Of a stretch of 64,000 nt of DNA, positions 47,538 to 58,200 are shown one piece after another. A program made the translations under genes and the position numbers. The stretch is from Cercophora sp. LCS_1 (Eukaryota; Ascomycota; Sordariomycetes; Sordariales; Lasiosphaeriaceae), in NCBI GenBank assembly GCA_036250225.1, contig JAPZLL010000008.1:496001-560000 (forward strand). The letters run 5' to 3'. Under the pieces are notes generated by a model, which saw nothing but the letters and a program-made list of their open reading frames with translations, was not told where the DNA came from and did no database searches. The number at the start of each line of letters is the position of its first letter. The stretch's first letter is position 1.

Positions 47538-48563
47538 ATGACCTTACAACCAACAACATCCCCCGCCCGCAGCCCATCACCCATCTCCCCAACCACAATC
47601 CCCCCACCACCCACCTCCCAAGTGGAAAGCCGGAGCCCAAGCTACTTCGCCCTCAAACCAACCCCATCCGACCCCCGCCCCCCCTTGCACATCCAAACCC
47701 CAGCCTCGCCCTTCTCCCCCCTCCCCACTCCTCGATCCGGCCTCGAAGATCTCAACGCCGAGCGCGCCTACCTCACCGAAAACCTCCACCGCCAAGGCGA
47801 GCGCACAAGCCGTCTCTACGAGCGGTACGCCGCTTTGGAACCCAAACTCTCCAATACACCGACCCGCAAGGTCCGCAAGGAGGCGTCCATGCTGAAAAAC
47901 AAGATCAGTGAAAGCACGAGGCAGGAACAGGGTATCATGCTCAGACTGGGTGAGATCTGGCTCGAGACCCAGAATAGAGAGAGGTTGGTGCATGCAAGGC
48001 ATGTTATTGGCGTTGGAACGCCACTGGGAGAGGAGTATTACTCTGCTAGGTCGGTGTTGAGTCCGCTTACGCCTGAGTTTGTTCCCGCCGGGGCGGGAAC
48101 CGGGACACAGAGAGGGGTGCGGTTTGATGAGGGGATATGGGAGGGTGAACAAGGGAGTAGGGAGGATTCGGATGTGATGGGGGATGTAGCTGAGGTTGTA
48201 CTAGGTCATGAATTGGAGCAAGGGGAAGAAGAAGAAGAAGGTGATGATGATGAAAAAGCAAGAGAAGGGGAAGGTGATAAGTTGATTGGTGACGATGAAG
48301 AGTATGAGGATGATGATAGTGATGACCGAACGGGCAAGGTCGTGTTTCATGATGTCTTGTGGGAGTTCGATTTTGAGGAGGAGAAGGCTGCGCAGAGTGC
48401 TGCATCGTCGTCTTCGACGAAAAGAGGGAGACGTAGTATTTCGTTGCAGGCTCCGTTTTCGTTGAGGGCCCGGGATAAGCGGATGAGCCTGCCGTCGCTC
48501 AAGACGATTTGGCCCAGGTCGTATAGTTTGGTGGAGGGCGAAGAGGAGGATGATTCGTTCTAA
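47538..48563 (+). CDS. Unrecognised fungal protein with coiled coil and acidic tail
   Basis: 341 aa, intronless, no family recognised. The open frame runs further upstream, but only two in-frame ATGs are available: 47307 and 47538. I chose 47538 (MTLQPTTSPARSPSPISP) because the preceding stretch has unlike composition. The first 90 or so residues are Pro/Ser/Thr-rich. Residues about 90-170 are helical and charged (LEDLNAERAYLTENLHRQGE, RKVRKEASMLKNKISESTRQ) and look like a coiled coil. Then comes a short conserved-looking segment (LGEEYYSARSVLSPLTPEF), an acidic stretch (EEEEEGDDDEK, DDEEYEDDDSDD), and a basic Ser-rich tail with RGRRSISLQAP and RMSLPSLKTIWPRSYSL, which could be phosphorylated. 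It starts 278 bp after the radical SAM stop and faces the NECAP-like gene 83 bp away. Confidence 0.6.
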   Translation: MTLQPTTSPARSPSPISPTTIPPPPTSQVESRSPSYFALKPTPSDPRPPLHIQTPASPFSPLPTPRSGLEDLNAERAYLTENLHRQGERTSRLYERYAALEPKLSNTPTRKVRKEASMLKNKISESTRQEQGIMLRLGEIWLETQNRERLVHARHVIGVGTPLGEEYYSARSVLSPLTPEFVPAGAGTGTQRGVRFDEGIWEGEQGSREDSDVMGDVAEVVLGHELEQGEEEEEGDDDEKAREGEGDKLIGDDEEYEDDDSDDRTGKVVFHDVLWEFDFEEEKAAQSAASSSSTKRGRRSISLQAPFSLRARDKRMSLPSLKTIWPRSYSLVEGEEEDDSF

Positions 48564-48646
48564 TTGTTCCCGTCCGCTTAATCATTACTCTAGTATCCAA
48601 CATAAAATCCACAGAGCTCTCTTTGCTCGCTCTGCTCGCTTGCAGG

Positions 48647-49432
48647 CTACGCAAAATCCCCATCCTCAAACCCCAGCTCCTGCGCACTTAACCTCTTTTG
48701 CGCCCTCACCTCCCTCGCACTCGGCGGCGGCGGCAAAAACCCACCACCACCACCCGGGCCGGGCGGAGGCGGCAACGCAAACCCCTGCAAACTCCCACTC
48801 CCACTCCCCTCATCTTGTCTCTCCGCCGGCGGCGGCCGTATCTTATTCCTCCCAAACTTGGTCCCACTCAAATTAACCGTAATCGTCTCCCCATCTTTGA
48901 GACTGTAATCCCTCTTTTCCTCCGTCTTCTTCTCCTTTGCCACCGCACCAGCGCTTACACCGGCCTCACCAATCCCCAACCCCTTTTGCGCTTCCTGCAA
49001 CGCAACCCCAAAATCGAACGCCTCGCCTCGTTCCTCAAACCCAATGCCGAGCGACGCCTTGCGTCCACTGGGATCCTGCACGCGCAGCGCAAAGAAGCGG
49101 CTGCTGTCGATTGCTGGGTCGACGACCGCGCGCGCCACGTACGGTGCCGCTGCGAAGAGTTGGCCCGTTGAGGGGTCCTCGAGGATGATGTCCACTTTGA
49201 CTTTGTCCGAGTCTGAGGACGAAGATGGAGAGGGGATGGCGGTCTCGATGATGCGTAGGCGGCAGGTGAAGATGTGGCGTTTGGGGTCTTCGGTCCAGGA
49301 TGCGGCGAGGTGGCCGCGCGTGGAGATGGGGGGGATGTTGTAGACGTGGATGGGCGAGGCGATGTGGAGGATGCGTTGGATTGCGTCGGCCGGGAGGGGT
49401 TGGCCTGTTGCTGGATCTATTGTTGTTGCCAT
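48647..49432 (-). CDS. NECAP-like adaptin-ear-binding protein (PHear domain)
   Basis: 261 aa, intronless. The start ATG at 49432 gives MATTIDPATGQPLPADAIQR; 22 further codons are open upstream but composition there is unlike protein. The N-terminal domain has the NECAP PHear (DUF1681) signatures: VYNIPPISTRGHLAASW, a CRLRIIET strand, VDIILEDPSTGQLFAAAPY, RFFALRVQDPSGRKASLGIG and FEERGEAFDFGVALQEAQK. A basic linker ends in DGETITVNL and FGRNKIRPPP, then a Gly/Pro-rich tail. In animals NECAPs bind AP-2 and clathrin adaptors and act in endocytosis; the same role is inferred here. I see no C-terminal WxxF motif, which in animals binds the adaptin ear, so this branch of the interaction may differ. 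It shares a divergent promoter with eIF2B alpha. Confidence 0.88.
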   Translation of the reverse strand: MATTIDPATGQPLPADAIQRILHIASPIHVYNIPPISTRGHLAASWTEDPKRHIFTCRLRIIETAIPSPSSSSDSDKVKVDIILEDPSTGQLFAAAPYVARAVVDPAIDSSRFFALRVQDPSGRKASLGIGFEERGEAFDFGVALQEAQKGLGIGEAGVSAGAVAKEKKTEEKRDYSLKDGETITVNLSGTKFGRNKIRPPPAERQDEGSGSGSLQGFALPPPPGPGGGGGFLPPPPSAREVRAQKRLSAQELGFEDGDFA

Positions 49433-50116
49433 GATTTGTGTGTGGTTGTTGGGCTTTGCGGTTGTTGGGTTGTGGTTTCGGAGTGGAGGGTGAAGCAATC
49501 CCGAAGTTGTTCAAGGGGCAGAGCTTCGGGGAGGGGCCGCCGAGCCGGGAGCCTGTCAGGGCCGAGGGTTGCCCCGCGTGGGTGGGACTGCGGGGCTGAT
49601 TAGATGCTTATCGTGGGGACGGGAGTTGGGGATTGAAGTGGACAAGAATAGATGTGTAGGGCAGATTTTTATCGCGAAGGTATTGAGTAGAGGCTGGTAT
49701 AAGAAATGCTTCATACTATTTACTTTAGATTAGACAGCTTTGGGCTTCATTTAATCTTTTATGACTTCATGCAGGCTTGATAGCTACGCGCTAAAGGACC
49801 TACAGTTTTCTCAGATATATCTCTTTGTCGACACTAAGCCCCGCCAAAGCGGTAAGGCAGGGCAGAAAGCAATGGCTCCAATTGAGTCACACCTCCTGCG
49901 TAGGTTCGTTCTTTGACATGCAAGCACTGACAAGCACCTCGAGATATTCCCAATTCACAACTGCCCTTGACTTACCGACCGCCTCCAGCCGGTGAAATTA
50001 AAGTTACCGGGGGAAACAAGTTACAAACTTTGCCCAATTCCGCAGGGGCATATATGCTCCGGCGCAAAGCCCTCCCCCAGTTCACGTCAACCATCTACTT
50101 TCACAGCATTAGCATC
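49433..50116. promoter_or_regulatory. Divergent promoter between NECAP-like gene and eIF2B alpha
   Basis: A 684-bp spacer between two divergent starts. The sequence GCATATATGC at about 50048-50057 could serve as a TATA-like element, though its ATG is also in frame with eIF2B alpha. The middle (about 49680-49800) is AT-rich. No gene seen. Confidence 0.45.
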
Positions 50117-51233
50117 ATGGCAGTCGACACACCAACAACTCCAGAGACGGCGCCCCAAGAAACCACCACACAACCATCACACCCCCCACCAACTCCTCAA
50201 GATGGACCCTTCGAGTACGTTTCCGCCCTCACATCCTCCTTTACCAGCTAACAACCTCTGCAGCATCATCCAATCTTTCCGCACCCACCTCGCTTCCGAC
50301 CCCGAAATGACCATGCCTGTCGCAGCAATCGAAGCCCTGATCGATCTCCTCCGCGCCTCCCCCTCGACAACAGCCATGGAAACAGTCGAAGTGGTGCGCA
50401 ACTACAAAGAGATCCTCCTCTCAGGAACCCCGAACCCCCTCCCCCTCCTCGCAGGCGCCGACCTTTTCGAGCAATACCTGCTGCGATCACTTAGAGGGTC
50501 ATCCGCAGCATCGCCCGACTCAAACGACATCCTCTCCTTCGACGAGACCATCAACCACCTGCTGAACAACCGGCAACTCTTCGCGTACCGCGCCAAATCC
50601 GCCCGCGACGCCATCGCCACATGGGGCTCCAAATACGTCGTGCACGGGCGCGTAGTCATGGCAGCCGGCGGCTCGCGCGTAGTGACTAGAATCCTCTTAC
50701 GCGCCGCCTCCGACCCAGCCAAGCACTTCAAAGTAGTCTACGTGATGGACGGCTCCCCGCGCAGCGAAGCGAGCGTCGCGACCTTGCGCGCCGCGGGGCT
50801 CGAAGTCGAAACCGTCAAGGAGGGCAAAGCAGCCTACATGCTCGCCAACCAGAGCAAGATCAACCTGGTGCTGGTGGGGACCGAGGTGGTGCTGCAAAAC
50901 GGCGGCATCGTGTCGCGCATGGGTACGTCGCAGCTGGCGCACCTGACCAAAACGATCAAGGGCTCGCAAAAGCGATTTTACGTCGCTGCCGAGACGCACA
51001 AGATTGTGCGTAAGACGCCGCTCTTTTACCCCATGGTCAACAGGTTGGGCATTCGCCAAAAGGACACGTCCAAGTGGGAGAATCTCGGACGGGATCCCGA
51101 AAATGTTGCCGAGCTGCTTGGCGCGCAGGACGAGGTGGATTATACCGACCCCGATCTGATCGATGGAATCATCACCGAGCAGGGCGTCAAGATGACGTCG
51201 CAGATTTGGGAAATGGTAGATGATTACATCTGA
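50117..51233 (+). CDS. gcn3: Translation initiation factor eIF2B subunit alpha
   Basis: Regulatory subunit of eIF2B, the guanine nucleotide exchange factor for eIF2; the alpha subunit senses phosphorylated eIF2 and mediates general amino acid control. Exons 50117-50214 and 50264-51233 give 355 aa. After a Thr/Pro-rich N-terminus the family fold begins at the splice junction (DIIQSFRTHLASDPEMTMPVAAIEAL). Typical blocks follow: LLAGADLFEQYLLRSL, VHGRVVMAAGGSRVVTRIL, VYVMDGSPRSEA, INLVLVGTEVVLQNGGIVSR, GTSQLAHLTKTI, FYVAAETHKIVRKTPLFYP and the C-terminal VDYTDPDLIDGIITEQGV. The initiator could instead be the in-frame ATG at 50054, which would add 21 residues; 50117 fits the family better. Identification is strong. 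Confidence 0.95.
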
Positions 51234-51816
51234 GACAGGCGTGTGGAAAAAGCTTTGCCGGATCGGGGATGGTGGTTATCTGCAGGTGAGCTATCATGTT
51301 ACCAGGACGTTGGAGTTGCGGGGAATTATGAGCCGCTTAAGCAACACCGGTCAAAAGGCTGACGACAAATAATTGGCAGGGGGGCGCAAGCTGCATTATC
51401 AGGCGTTGAGGCAAACAGGAAAAAAGGGCATTGAGGACTGGGGAACAAGGGGTGTTTACGAGCTTTTGAACGTGCGCATGTTTCTTCCGGACCTGTCTTG
51501 GGTCATGTAAAGCGGGAATACTAAATCGGGCTAATTAAAAAGTGTCTGACAGCCAACAAAACATCTTACCCTCTTGAACCTTTTTCTTGGAATTGTATAT
51601 CGTACTGTATGGAAACGACCGACGGCGCCAAAAAGTTCTTTTAAATCAAAAAACCAGTCCCATTTTGAGTCCCCGGCAACAGGCCAAAACACCTTTTTTC
51701 ACACACACGCAATGTATTACCTTGCGGCCTTTACTCCGAAGTTGTTAGAAAGACAGAGCGGAAAGTACCGCAGTACAGGGGGACCCCGACACGACAACCA
51801 AAAGTCATCCCGCATC
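51234..51816. other. Convergent intergenic region, no gene seen
   Basis: A 583-bp interval between the 3' ends of eIF2B alpha and egt1, AT-richer toward the right. It should hold two 3' UTRs. Nothing else recognised. Confidence 0.4.
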
Positions 51817-54800
51817 TCAGTTGAGGTCACGCACCAGACGCGCCCCGACCCAAGCATACGGGTAATTACGCTGGTACCAATTGACACTTGGGTCATTAGT
51901 CACCTGACTTCACCGCAGGGCGATTCATGGAGGGCAAACTTACAAACTCTTGCGTCCAGCGATGCGGGGGTGCGTGGCCCACGACCCACCCAGCACAATG
52001 TTGTGCTTCTCGTCAAAGAAATCTGCTGTGTACCCGGGGTACAGAGGCATGGGGGCAAACCCCTCCCATGGGCGGAGGACGGTGCTGGTCCACTCCCACA
52101 CACCGCCCATCTCGGCCTGTCCGGCCAACGTGTTGCCGTGGCTGGTCACGGCTACGGGATGCCAATGGTGGAAACCCACATTGGCGCCGTCCAGATCGAT
52201 GAAGAGCTGCTGCTGGCCCTGTCCGTCGGCCTGGGACACCGTGGGGGTCGATGGCGGGGTAATCTCCACGCCGTCGTTGGTGAGGTGGCTGCCCGTCGTT
52301 AGTACGTTTGCAACCTGATGTGGGCCTTCAGCCATCTTACCCGTTGACAGCGGGAACAGTCTTTCCCAGCTGCCTCTCGACTTCCTTCTTTTTCCGCAGA
52401 GCATTGACATGGGCATAGATGCTACGGGTTTCCTCAAAGGTGGGAATCCGTCCTCCCATCCAAGCGGCACAGCCTGCAAGTTCGTCATAGGAGCCGAAAA
52501 TCGGCCAATCCAAAGCGTACTTGAGCGGCACCAAGCCGTAGACGGTGCGGACGGCTTTGCCCTCGAGGAACGACTCGGGCAGGTCCAGCTGATCGACTGC
52601 ATGGCCGTTGGCTCCGTTGCTCCCGTTCATCCCGTTCGTGGGGGCACCGTTTTGCTGTGCCCACGAGGCAGGGATCTTGTCGATGTGCATGCTATACATG
52701 TACCGTGCATACTACCCGCGTCAGCACATGTCACAAGAATTCAAGGCAAAAGGCTTACCTCCTCGTTGCTGATTGGTCTCCCTTGCGCCTGGAACTCGTG
52801 GACGTGTACCCGGCGGCAGGGCTTCTCATTGTCCCTGATCCTTGTCAGCCCCGAAGCTCAGCCTAGCTACATCCGAGAGACTTACCAGCCAAAATGGAGA
52901 TCCGTGTCCGTCCCGTCCTCTGGATCTTCAATGCCAATGATGATATCTTGCTCAGGGATCTCAAACCACTCGTTGGGGACCCTTTCAGCACGCGCCTTGA
53001 CAGCCAGCTTCGCAAAGTCAGGGGTAGGGATGTGCGGCGGCGGGAGGGTTTTGTCACTCTGCAGCATCATGTACAGGAGAGTCTCAATGTGCATGAGCTC
53101 GTGCTCGAAGCCAACCCAGATTGCTCGGCCCACATGGCGTGGGAGCTTTTCCTGGCCAATCGAATACAAAGAGCGCACCCGGGACCGGACCCGGTTCTGA
53201 TAGGCTAGGATTTGATCGACAGGAGGCCACTCATCTGGTATTTCAGAGTGCGCATGGCACAGCTCTGGATTGTCAACATCGGGGTCGATTCCGCGCTCAA
53301 AGATGGTGTAAAACGATGCGGGATTGGTGGGCGGCTGTTTTGTTGTCTTGGTCAATTGAATGTCGAGAAACGCGGGGATATGACCCAAGTAGAAGATGCA
53401 CGCGTTACGCAGCTTGATCGGCTTTTCAAGCAGCTCCTCCCGCGGCAGCATCTCGCAGGTGACAACGTCCCACGACGCCCACAGGGCCTCCCAGTCCTCC
53501 AGCGCGGGAAGAGGGCTTCTGGCGTAGACCGACGGAATCAGACTGAATGACATGGTTGACTTTGCAAGCATATGGAGCCCTATCATAACGACGTTTGTCA
53601 GTACGGGATGCAGATAACCCACAAGCCGCCCCGAGCACGGGGTGGCTGCTCAAACCCCGCAGCCCGCAGCCCCCATCCCGCAGCCCACAGTCGTTAGCAC
53701 TCGCATACAACCTGCCAGGCTCGGGGAAGGAAGGATTCGGACATGTTCCACGAAACGGAGGCATCGTACGACTCGTACGACTGGTCCCACGTGTTCGACA
53801 AACGTGGGGCAGGTTTGCGGCAGACGTCCTCGGATTGCTGTAAAGGGAAAATGTTGCCCCAAAGCAGCCCAAATCGACGGCGAGCACGGGTATGAGGGCC
53901 ACTCACCATACTCGGGACTGTGCCTCCACTGCTGCGTCTCCGCCATACCCGCGCGGTTCCAGAGCTTCTCAGCCTCAGCGGGCGAGTACTTGAGACTCTC
54001 CTCGACTTGGATACGTTCACAGGGTCGTATCAGCTCGCCCAGCGCATATGTGTCGCGCAAGGGAGCATAAAAGGCCTGGTGCCGGCCGCCCTCCGCATCA
54101 TATACATACTCGCCGATGACCCTCCAGTCCCGCTCGTTGAATGCGCTCTTGCCGAGCACCCTGTTGGCGTGCCGGAGGCCATTGAGGATGAACCTTTGCC
54201 CCGTCAGCGCCTGTTCACATGGTCACTTGCAGTCATCCCGGCATACCTGTGTGTAACTCCGTCCTTGTCTGCGAGGCGAGACGTTGACATCAGCGAACAG
54301 GTCCCTACGAGCATGGGTTACACATACCATTGTACGCGTGACTAACATGTTGTCAGCGAATCTCTGTGAGGGGTGGTTTAGGGGGTTACACATACTAGAC
54401 TCGAGCCGGGTCGTCGCAAGCGTCCAAACCAATCAACATGGTGTCACCCGGCCCCAGAACGTCGGCGAAGCTCTTGAGAAAGCTGGCGGCCTCGTCTCGA
54501 TCAAAGTTCCCTGACAATTGCTGGGTCAGGCCGTACTCGGTTGGGATCGGGCAGAAATGGACTCACCAATGCTTGAGCCGAGACTCAGGATGCATTTCGG
54601 CCTAGACGAGACGGCAGGATTCTTGAGCCACTCTCTTCCGTCATCGTACGTCCCCAGCAACCCGTGGGCACTGACGTGCTTGTATGCTGGAAGCTGGGCA
54701 AGAGTTCTCTCAAGTTCTTTCTTGGACAGATCTAGGGCGTAGTAGTCCACCTTCTTGCCGGCATCCTCCAGCGCCTGCAGAAGCAAGTTTACCTTGCGGA

Positions 54801-55294
54801 GGTTGCTACCCAGAGACAGTAAGCTCCACGGCCGATCCGGCACGGGGTTGTGTGACAAGACTCACCCGCTGCCAAGCTCAATGACCATGGCCCCGGACGG
54901 GACCGACTTGACGATGTCGGCCGAAGACGACCGCAGGATCTCAATCTCGTCATTGGTCAGGTAGTATTCCTCCAAGTACGTGATCTGAAACTAGTTAGCG
55001 CGTCGGCACGCAGTGTGCGGCGGGGGAGGGCAGCCTCACTTCCTCGAAGAGCTGCAAGCCCCTCTCGTCGTAGAGCAGCAGTGTGGGCAGCCTCCGGGGG
55101 CCATCCCGGGAGCTGAACATGGAGAGCGCCTCTGCCCTGAGATTCATCTCGACCTCAGCACGCCGGATGTCGACGATGTGAGGCCCCGGTTTGGCAGAAG
55201 CTGTGGTGAGCTTGGGCATCCCGGCTTCCTTGACCCCTTTGAGGCTGAGGAATGTGCCGTTCGGCACGGCAGCCGCGTTGTGTACACCCAGCAT
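51817..55294 (-). CDS. egt1: Egt1, fused ergothioneine biosynthesis enzyme (EgtD-EgtB type)
   Basis: Fungal Egt1 methylates histidine to hercynine and then joins cysteine to it by iron-dependent C-S bond formation, on the way to ergothioneine. Twelve exons: 55040-55294, 54866-54984, 54567-54805, 54396-54510, 54328-54341, 54247-54268, 53907-54193, 52886-53579, 52759-52834, 52341-52711, 51944-52288 and 51817-51886; 868 aa, phase exact throughout. The EgtD-like methyltransferase has TLLLYDERGLQLFEEITYLE, the SAM-binding IELGSGNLRKV, YALDLSKKELERTL and GTYDDGREWL. The EgtB half has the DinB-like iron site H-x3-H-x-E in GFEHELMHIETLLYM, then the sulfatase-modifying-factor fold (GGRIPTFEETRSIY, GGVWEWTSTVLRPWEGFAP, YPGYTADFFDEKHNIVLGGS, NWYQRNYPYAWVGARLVRDL). 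The start is less certain: ATG 55294 is used, 55219 is an alternative. Confidence 0.94.
53580..53906 (-). other. 327-nt intron of egt1 with a CCCGCAG-type repeat
   Basis: This intron is five to seven times longer than its neighbours (47-60 nt). It splits the codon between EY and GLHMLAKSTMSF. On the plus strand at about 53656-53690 it carries repeated CCGCAGCC units. It has no frame that continues the flanking exons. Confidence 0.75.
54247..54341 (-). other. Two consecutive micro-exons of egt1 (14 and 22 nt)
   Basis: Exon 54328-54341 is 14 nt and exon 54247-54268 is 22 nt, separated by a 59-nt intron and flanked by introns of 54 and 53 nt. Together they rebuild the conserved string DPARVYHAYNDKDGVTHRFI of the methyltransferase domain, with all splice sites of consensus type. 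Skipping either exon alone breaks the frame; skipping both keeps it and removes 12 codons. Confidence 0.85.
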
Positions 55295-58200
55295 ATCGAG
55301 TCTCTCAAGGTATAGTATAACAGTGTGACCTGTACAAAAAGACAAGCTCTTGTGAAAAACAACAAGTTTGAAACGGGCGTGAGGTTGTAGACGGGACCGC
55401 GGGCTGGAACGGACCGGAGATGGTTATATAGGAGAAAGGTACCAATAGGACCGGTACCTGCAAGACAAAGAACAAGACGAACCCAGATGGCGGACGGGGC
55501 TTACCGGGGACGTGAGTGCTAGTGTCACCACTGAAACGCTAAGAATAAAATATACCTTGAAAGTCCAGATAAGTACCTGCCAGGTTGCTGAGCATGAGCA
55601 TTGGACGGCCGTCCGGGTACGGATAGACGGGGTGGCAGCGGTGGGCTCATGACCCCATACAGCGGAGCACCCCGTGCTTGACTGGGCGCAATAGCTATGC
55701 CAATTAGAGCAAAAAGTCGAGACGAGCAATCGAAGCTGTGCAAAGGCCAGTGGCAGCCAAATGGTTGACAAGACAGCCTAGGCTTGGGAATGGGGGGAGG
55801 GAGGGCCGGCCGTTCCCGTCTGAGACAGCGCCAAACGCCCCAGGGCCCTCTGCTGGGAGCTTCCATCAGGTTGTGCTTCCAGGGCCCTCACACGGCCGCG
55901 GCAAAGGCTCGATCGTCCACAGGAAGAAACAAGCGCTGGAGGGCGACATCGGTTCGGCGGCATGGGCAGGGTGTGCGAGCAGCAAAGCAGCAAGCAGTTA
56001 GCAGTAGCAGCCGCAGCGCAGCGCAGCGTGGTCCGGGGCAAGACCCAGACAACAAGACAAGAGGGACGAAATCTTTGTGTCATGGAATGCAGCTCGCGCC
56101 GCCTCATCCTGGGGCAAGAGTGGGAGTTGGAGATGCAAGGAACAAATCACGAGGAAGAATGGTCTTGCGGTAAGCTGCGAGCCCCACGCCCTGGCTAAAC
56201 TGGCGGCGAGCTAGTGCACGTCGTGCAGCTGTCGTGTTCCTGACGCAGCGCCGGATTTCTCCTCCAACAGCAGGGGTGCAACACACGACGAGGACTTGGT
56301 CGACGACGGGCTTGCAGCAGCAGGCGCGAGCTGCACTACTCTACGCGGCCATAATTGTCATGTCCTATGCCTATGCTAGAAGCAGCAGGAAAAGAACAAC
56401 AAACACTTCCGATGGGAAGGCGCAAACAGCCCAAGTCCCGGCACCGGAAACAAAGCCCAAAGCCCCCTCCCTGCCCATCAGCGATCCATGGATCTCTCCA
56501 GTCCGTGCCCATTGGACTGTGGGGTGTGGCCCGTTAGACTTCGTCATGATGGCATTGTGACGCCCTTTCTCTCGCGCTTCTCTCCCGAGCTCACCGAAGA
56601 GAAGAGGGCGGTGACGCATCCGGAAGTTCCAACGGCTGGCTCGGTCTTTTCTGCGTGTCAAAATGCCATCGCAAATCACAGGCGACCATGGGAAAGAGAG
56701 GGTTTCTTGAAAAGTGACAGAATCCGGGGTTGGTTGATGGTGAACTGTCAGGCACACGCAGCAAGCCACGCTCGCTGTGACAGCAATGGGCAACCCCTCC
56801 ATCTCCCCTCCTCACTCCCCTCGACCCGGACTATAACCACGCTCTGTTACCCCTCCTGCGCGAGGATCGGGACACTCCGCACTGGACCTGGGCCTTGGTT
56901 TGGTGCGTATTGATGCGTGCACTGCGTGCTCCTTCCCAGTCTTGACAGGCTCGCCGGCGACAACGGGGCGGTCGAGATGTACCAGCATGCACGTCTTTTT
57001 GCCATGGCGGATTGCTGACACCATGATTCGAAAAAGCCGGCAATTCCTTCGTCGGTTTTCATGCAAAGCCCGCCACTCGGCGCTCGAGTGTCGCAAGAGC
57101 CGGTGCAAATCACGGCAATAGCGATGGGTTGACGGGCCCGACTCGTCGGCGGGCAGCAGCAAACAGCAGCAGCAGCAATTGTTGCGGACCACAATTCCTT
57201 TCCGTTGCGCCGATTAGATCAGATGGGTGATACGAATTGCCCAAGACATGCTTCCCACGGTTACGGTACCGGGAGCGGCAATCGCGGGAAACAGTGGGCG
57301 CACACACCCTTTATCCTCGTCCAAAGCCAGCCAGCTCCCGACGCGCTGGAGGGTGTGGTCGTCGACGACGTCATTCGGAGCACAAGAAGCAAGCACAAGG
57401 TGAGCAATTCGGAAACACCCCTCAGGGCTCCTCTCACCTCTCGCGAATCGACTTCCACCAGAGCGAACGCAGCCGCCAGGCCAGGCCAGTGCGAATCTGG
57501 GCTGGCCCCAGAATCGGGGATTGGCGCATCCTTGGCCGCAATATCTTGGCCACCCCACGCTCTTGGGTAAAACGCCCCGGATCCGACTGCATCCAGCCTC
57601 CAAAAGCGGCACGCTGCAGCGCTCTCCATGCCGACCCCGACGCACAGTCAACAGCTTGGCCAGACAAACGCACGTCGGGATTTTGCGGGGAAAGCTCAGC
57701 AACAGCGCATCGTGTTTGCTTCGAGAAGGCGCCGCTGCTGCTGTCGTGACAGCGCGTCAGCCCTGCCTCGTCCCGGATGGCAGATCTTGGCTTCGGGAGA
57801 CTTCCCGTAAAGAGGCCTATCTCGAAGGCCACGATGTTGTTGGGGGTTCGGTCTGGGGAGGGACGGCGCTATCAAAGCCCCCCAACTTTTCTGGAACATC
57901 CAAGTGCAAGCCCACGTCCAGGGATTGAGCCGGGCGTTGCTCCGTGTGGGGAAAGGGGTGCCCCGGTTCGCAACAACTCAGAGAGAAGGGCTCTCGGAGT
58001 CCGGCTCGCTCAATGCGTGCTGTTGGCTTGCCGCCTGAACCAAAAACAAAAGGCTTGGTGTTTCGTAATTTCCGTTTTTGATCAGCTGATGGGAGCACAG
58101 CAGAAAGCAGAAAACGTCCGACACGTTGTCACGAAAACCATCGTGGATTCGGAACGATCCCTGGCGCATCCAAAGTCCCCCGTGATCATGTGGACTGTCG

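Noticed and set aside
57214..57749. 162- and 170-codon frames on opposite strands upstream of egt1
   Set aside because: They overlap, lack family motifs and have non-protein-like composition; kept as a possible non-coding region only.
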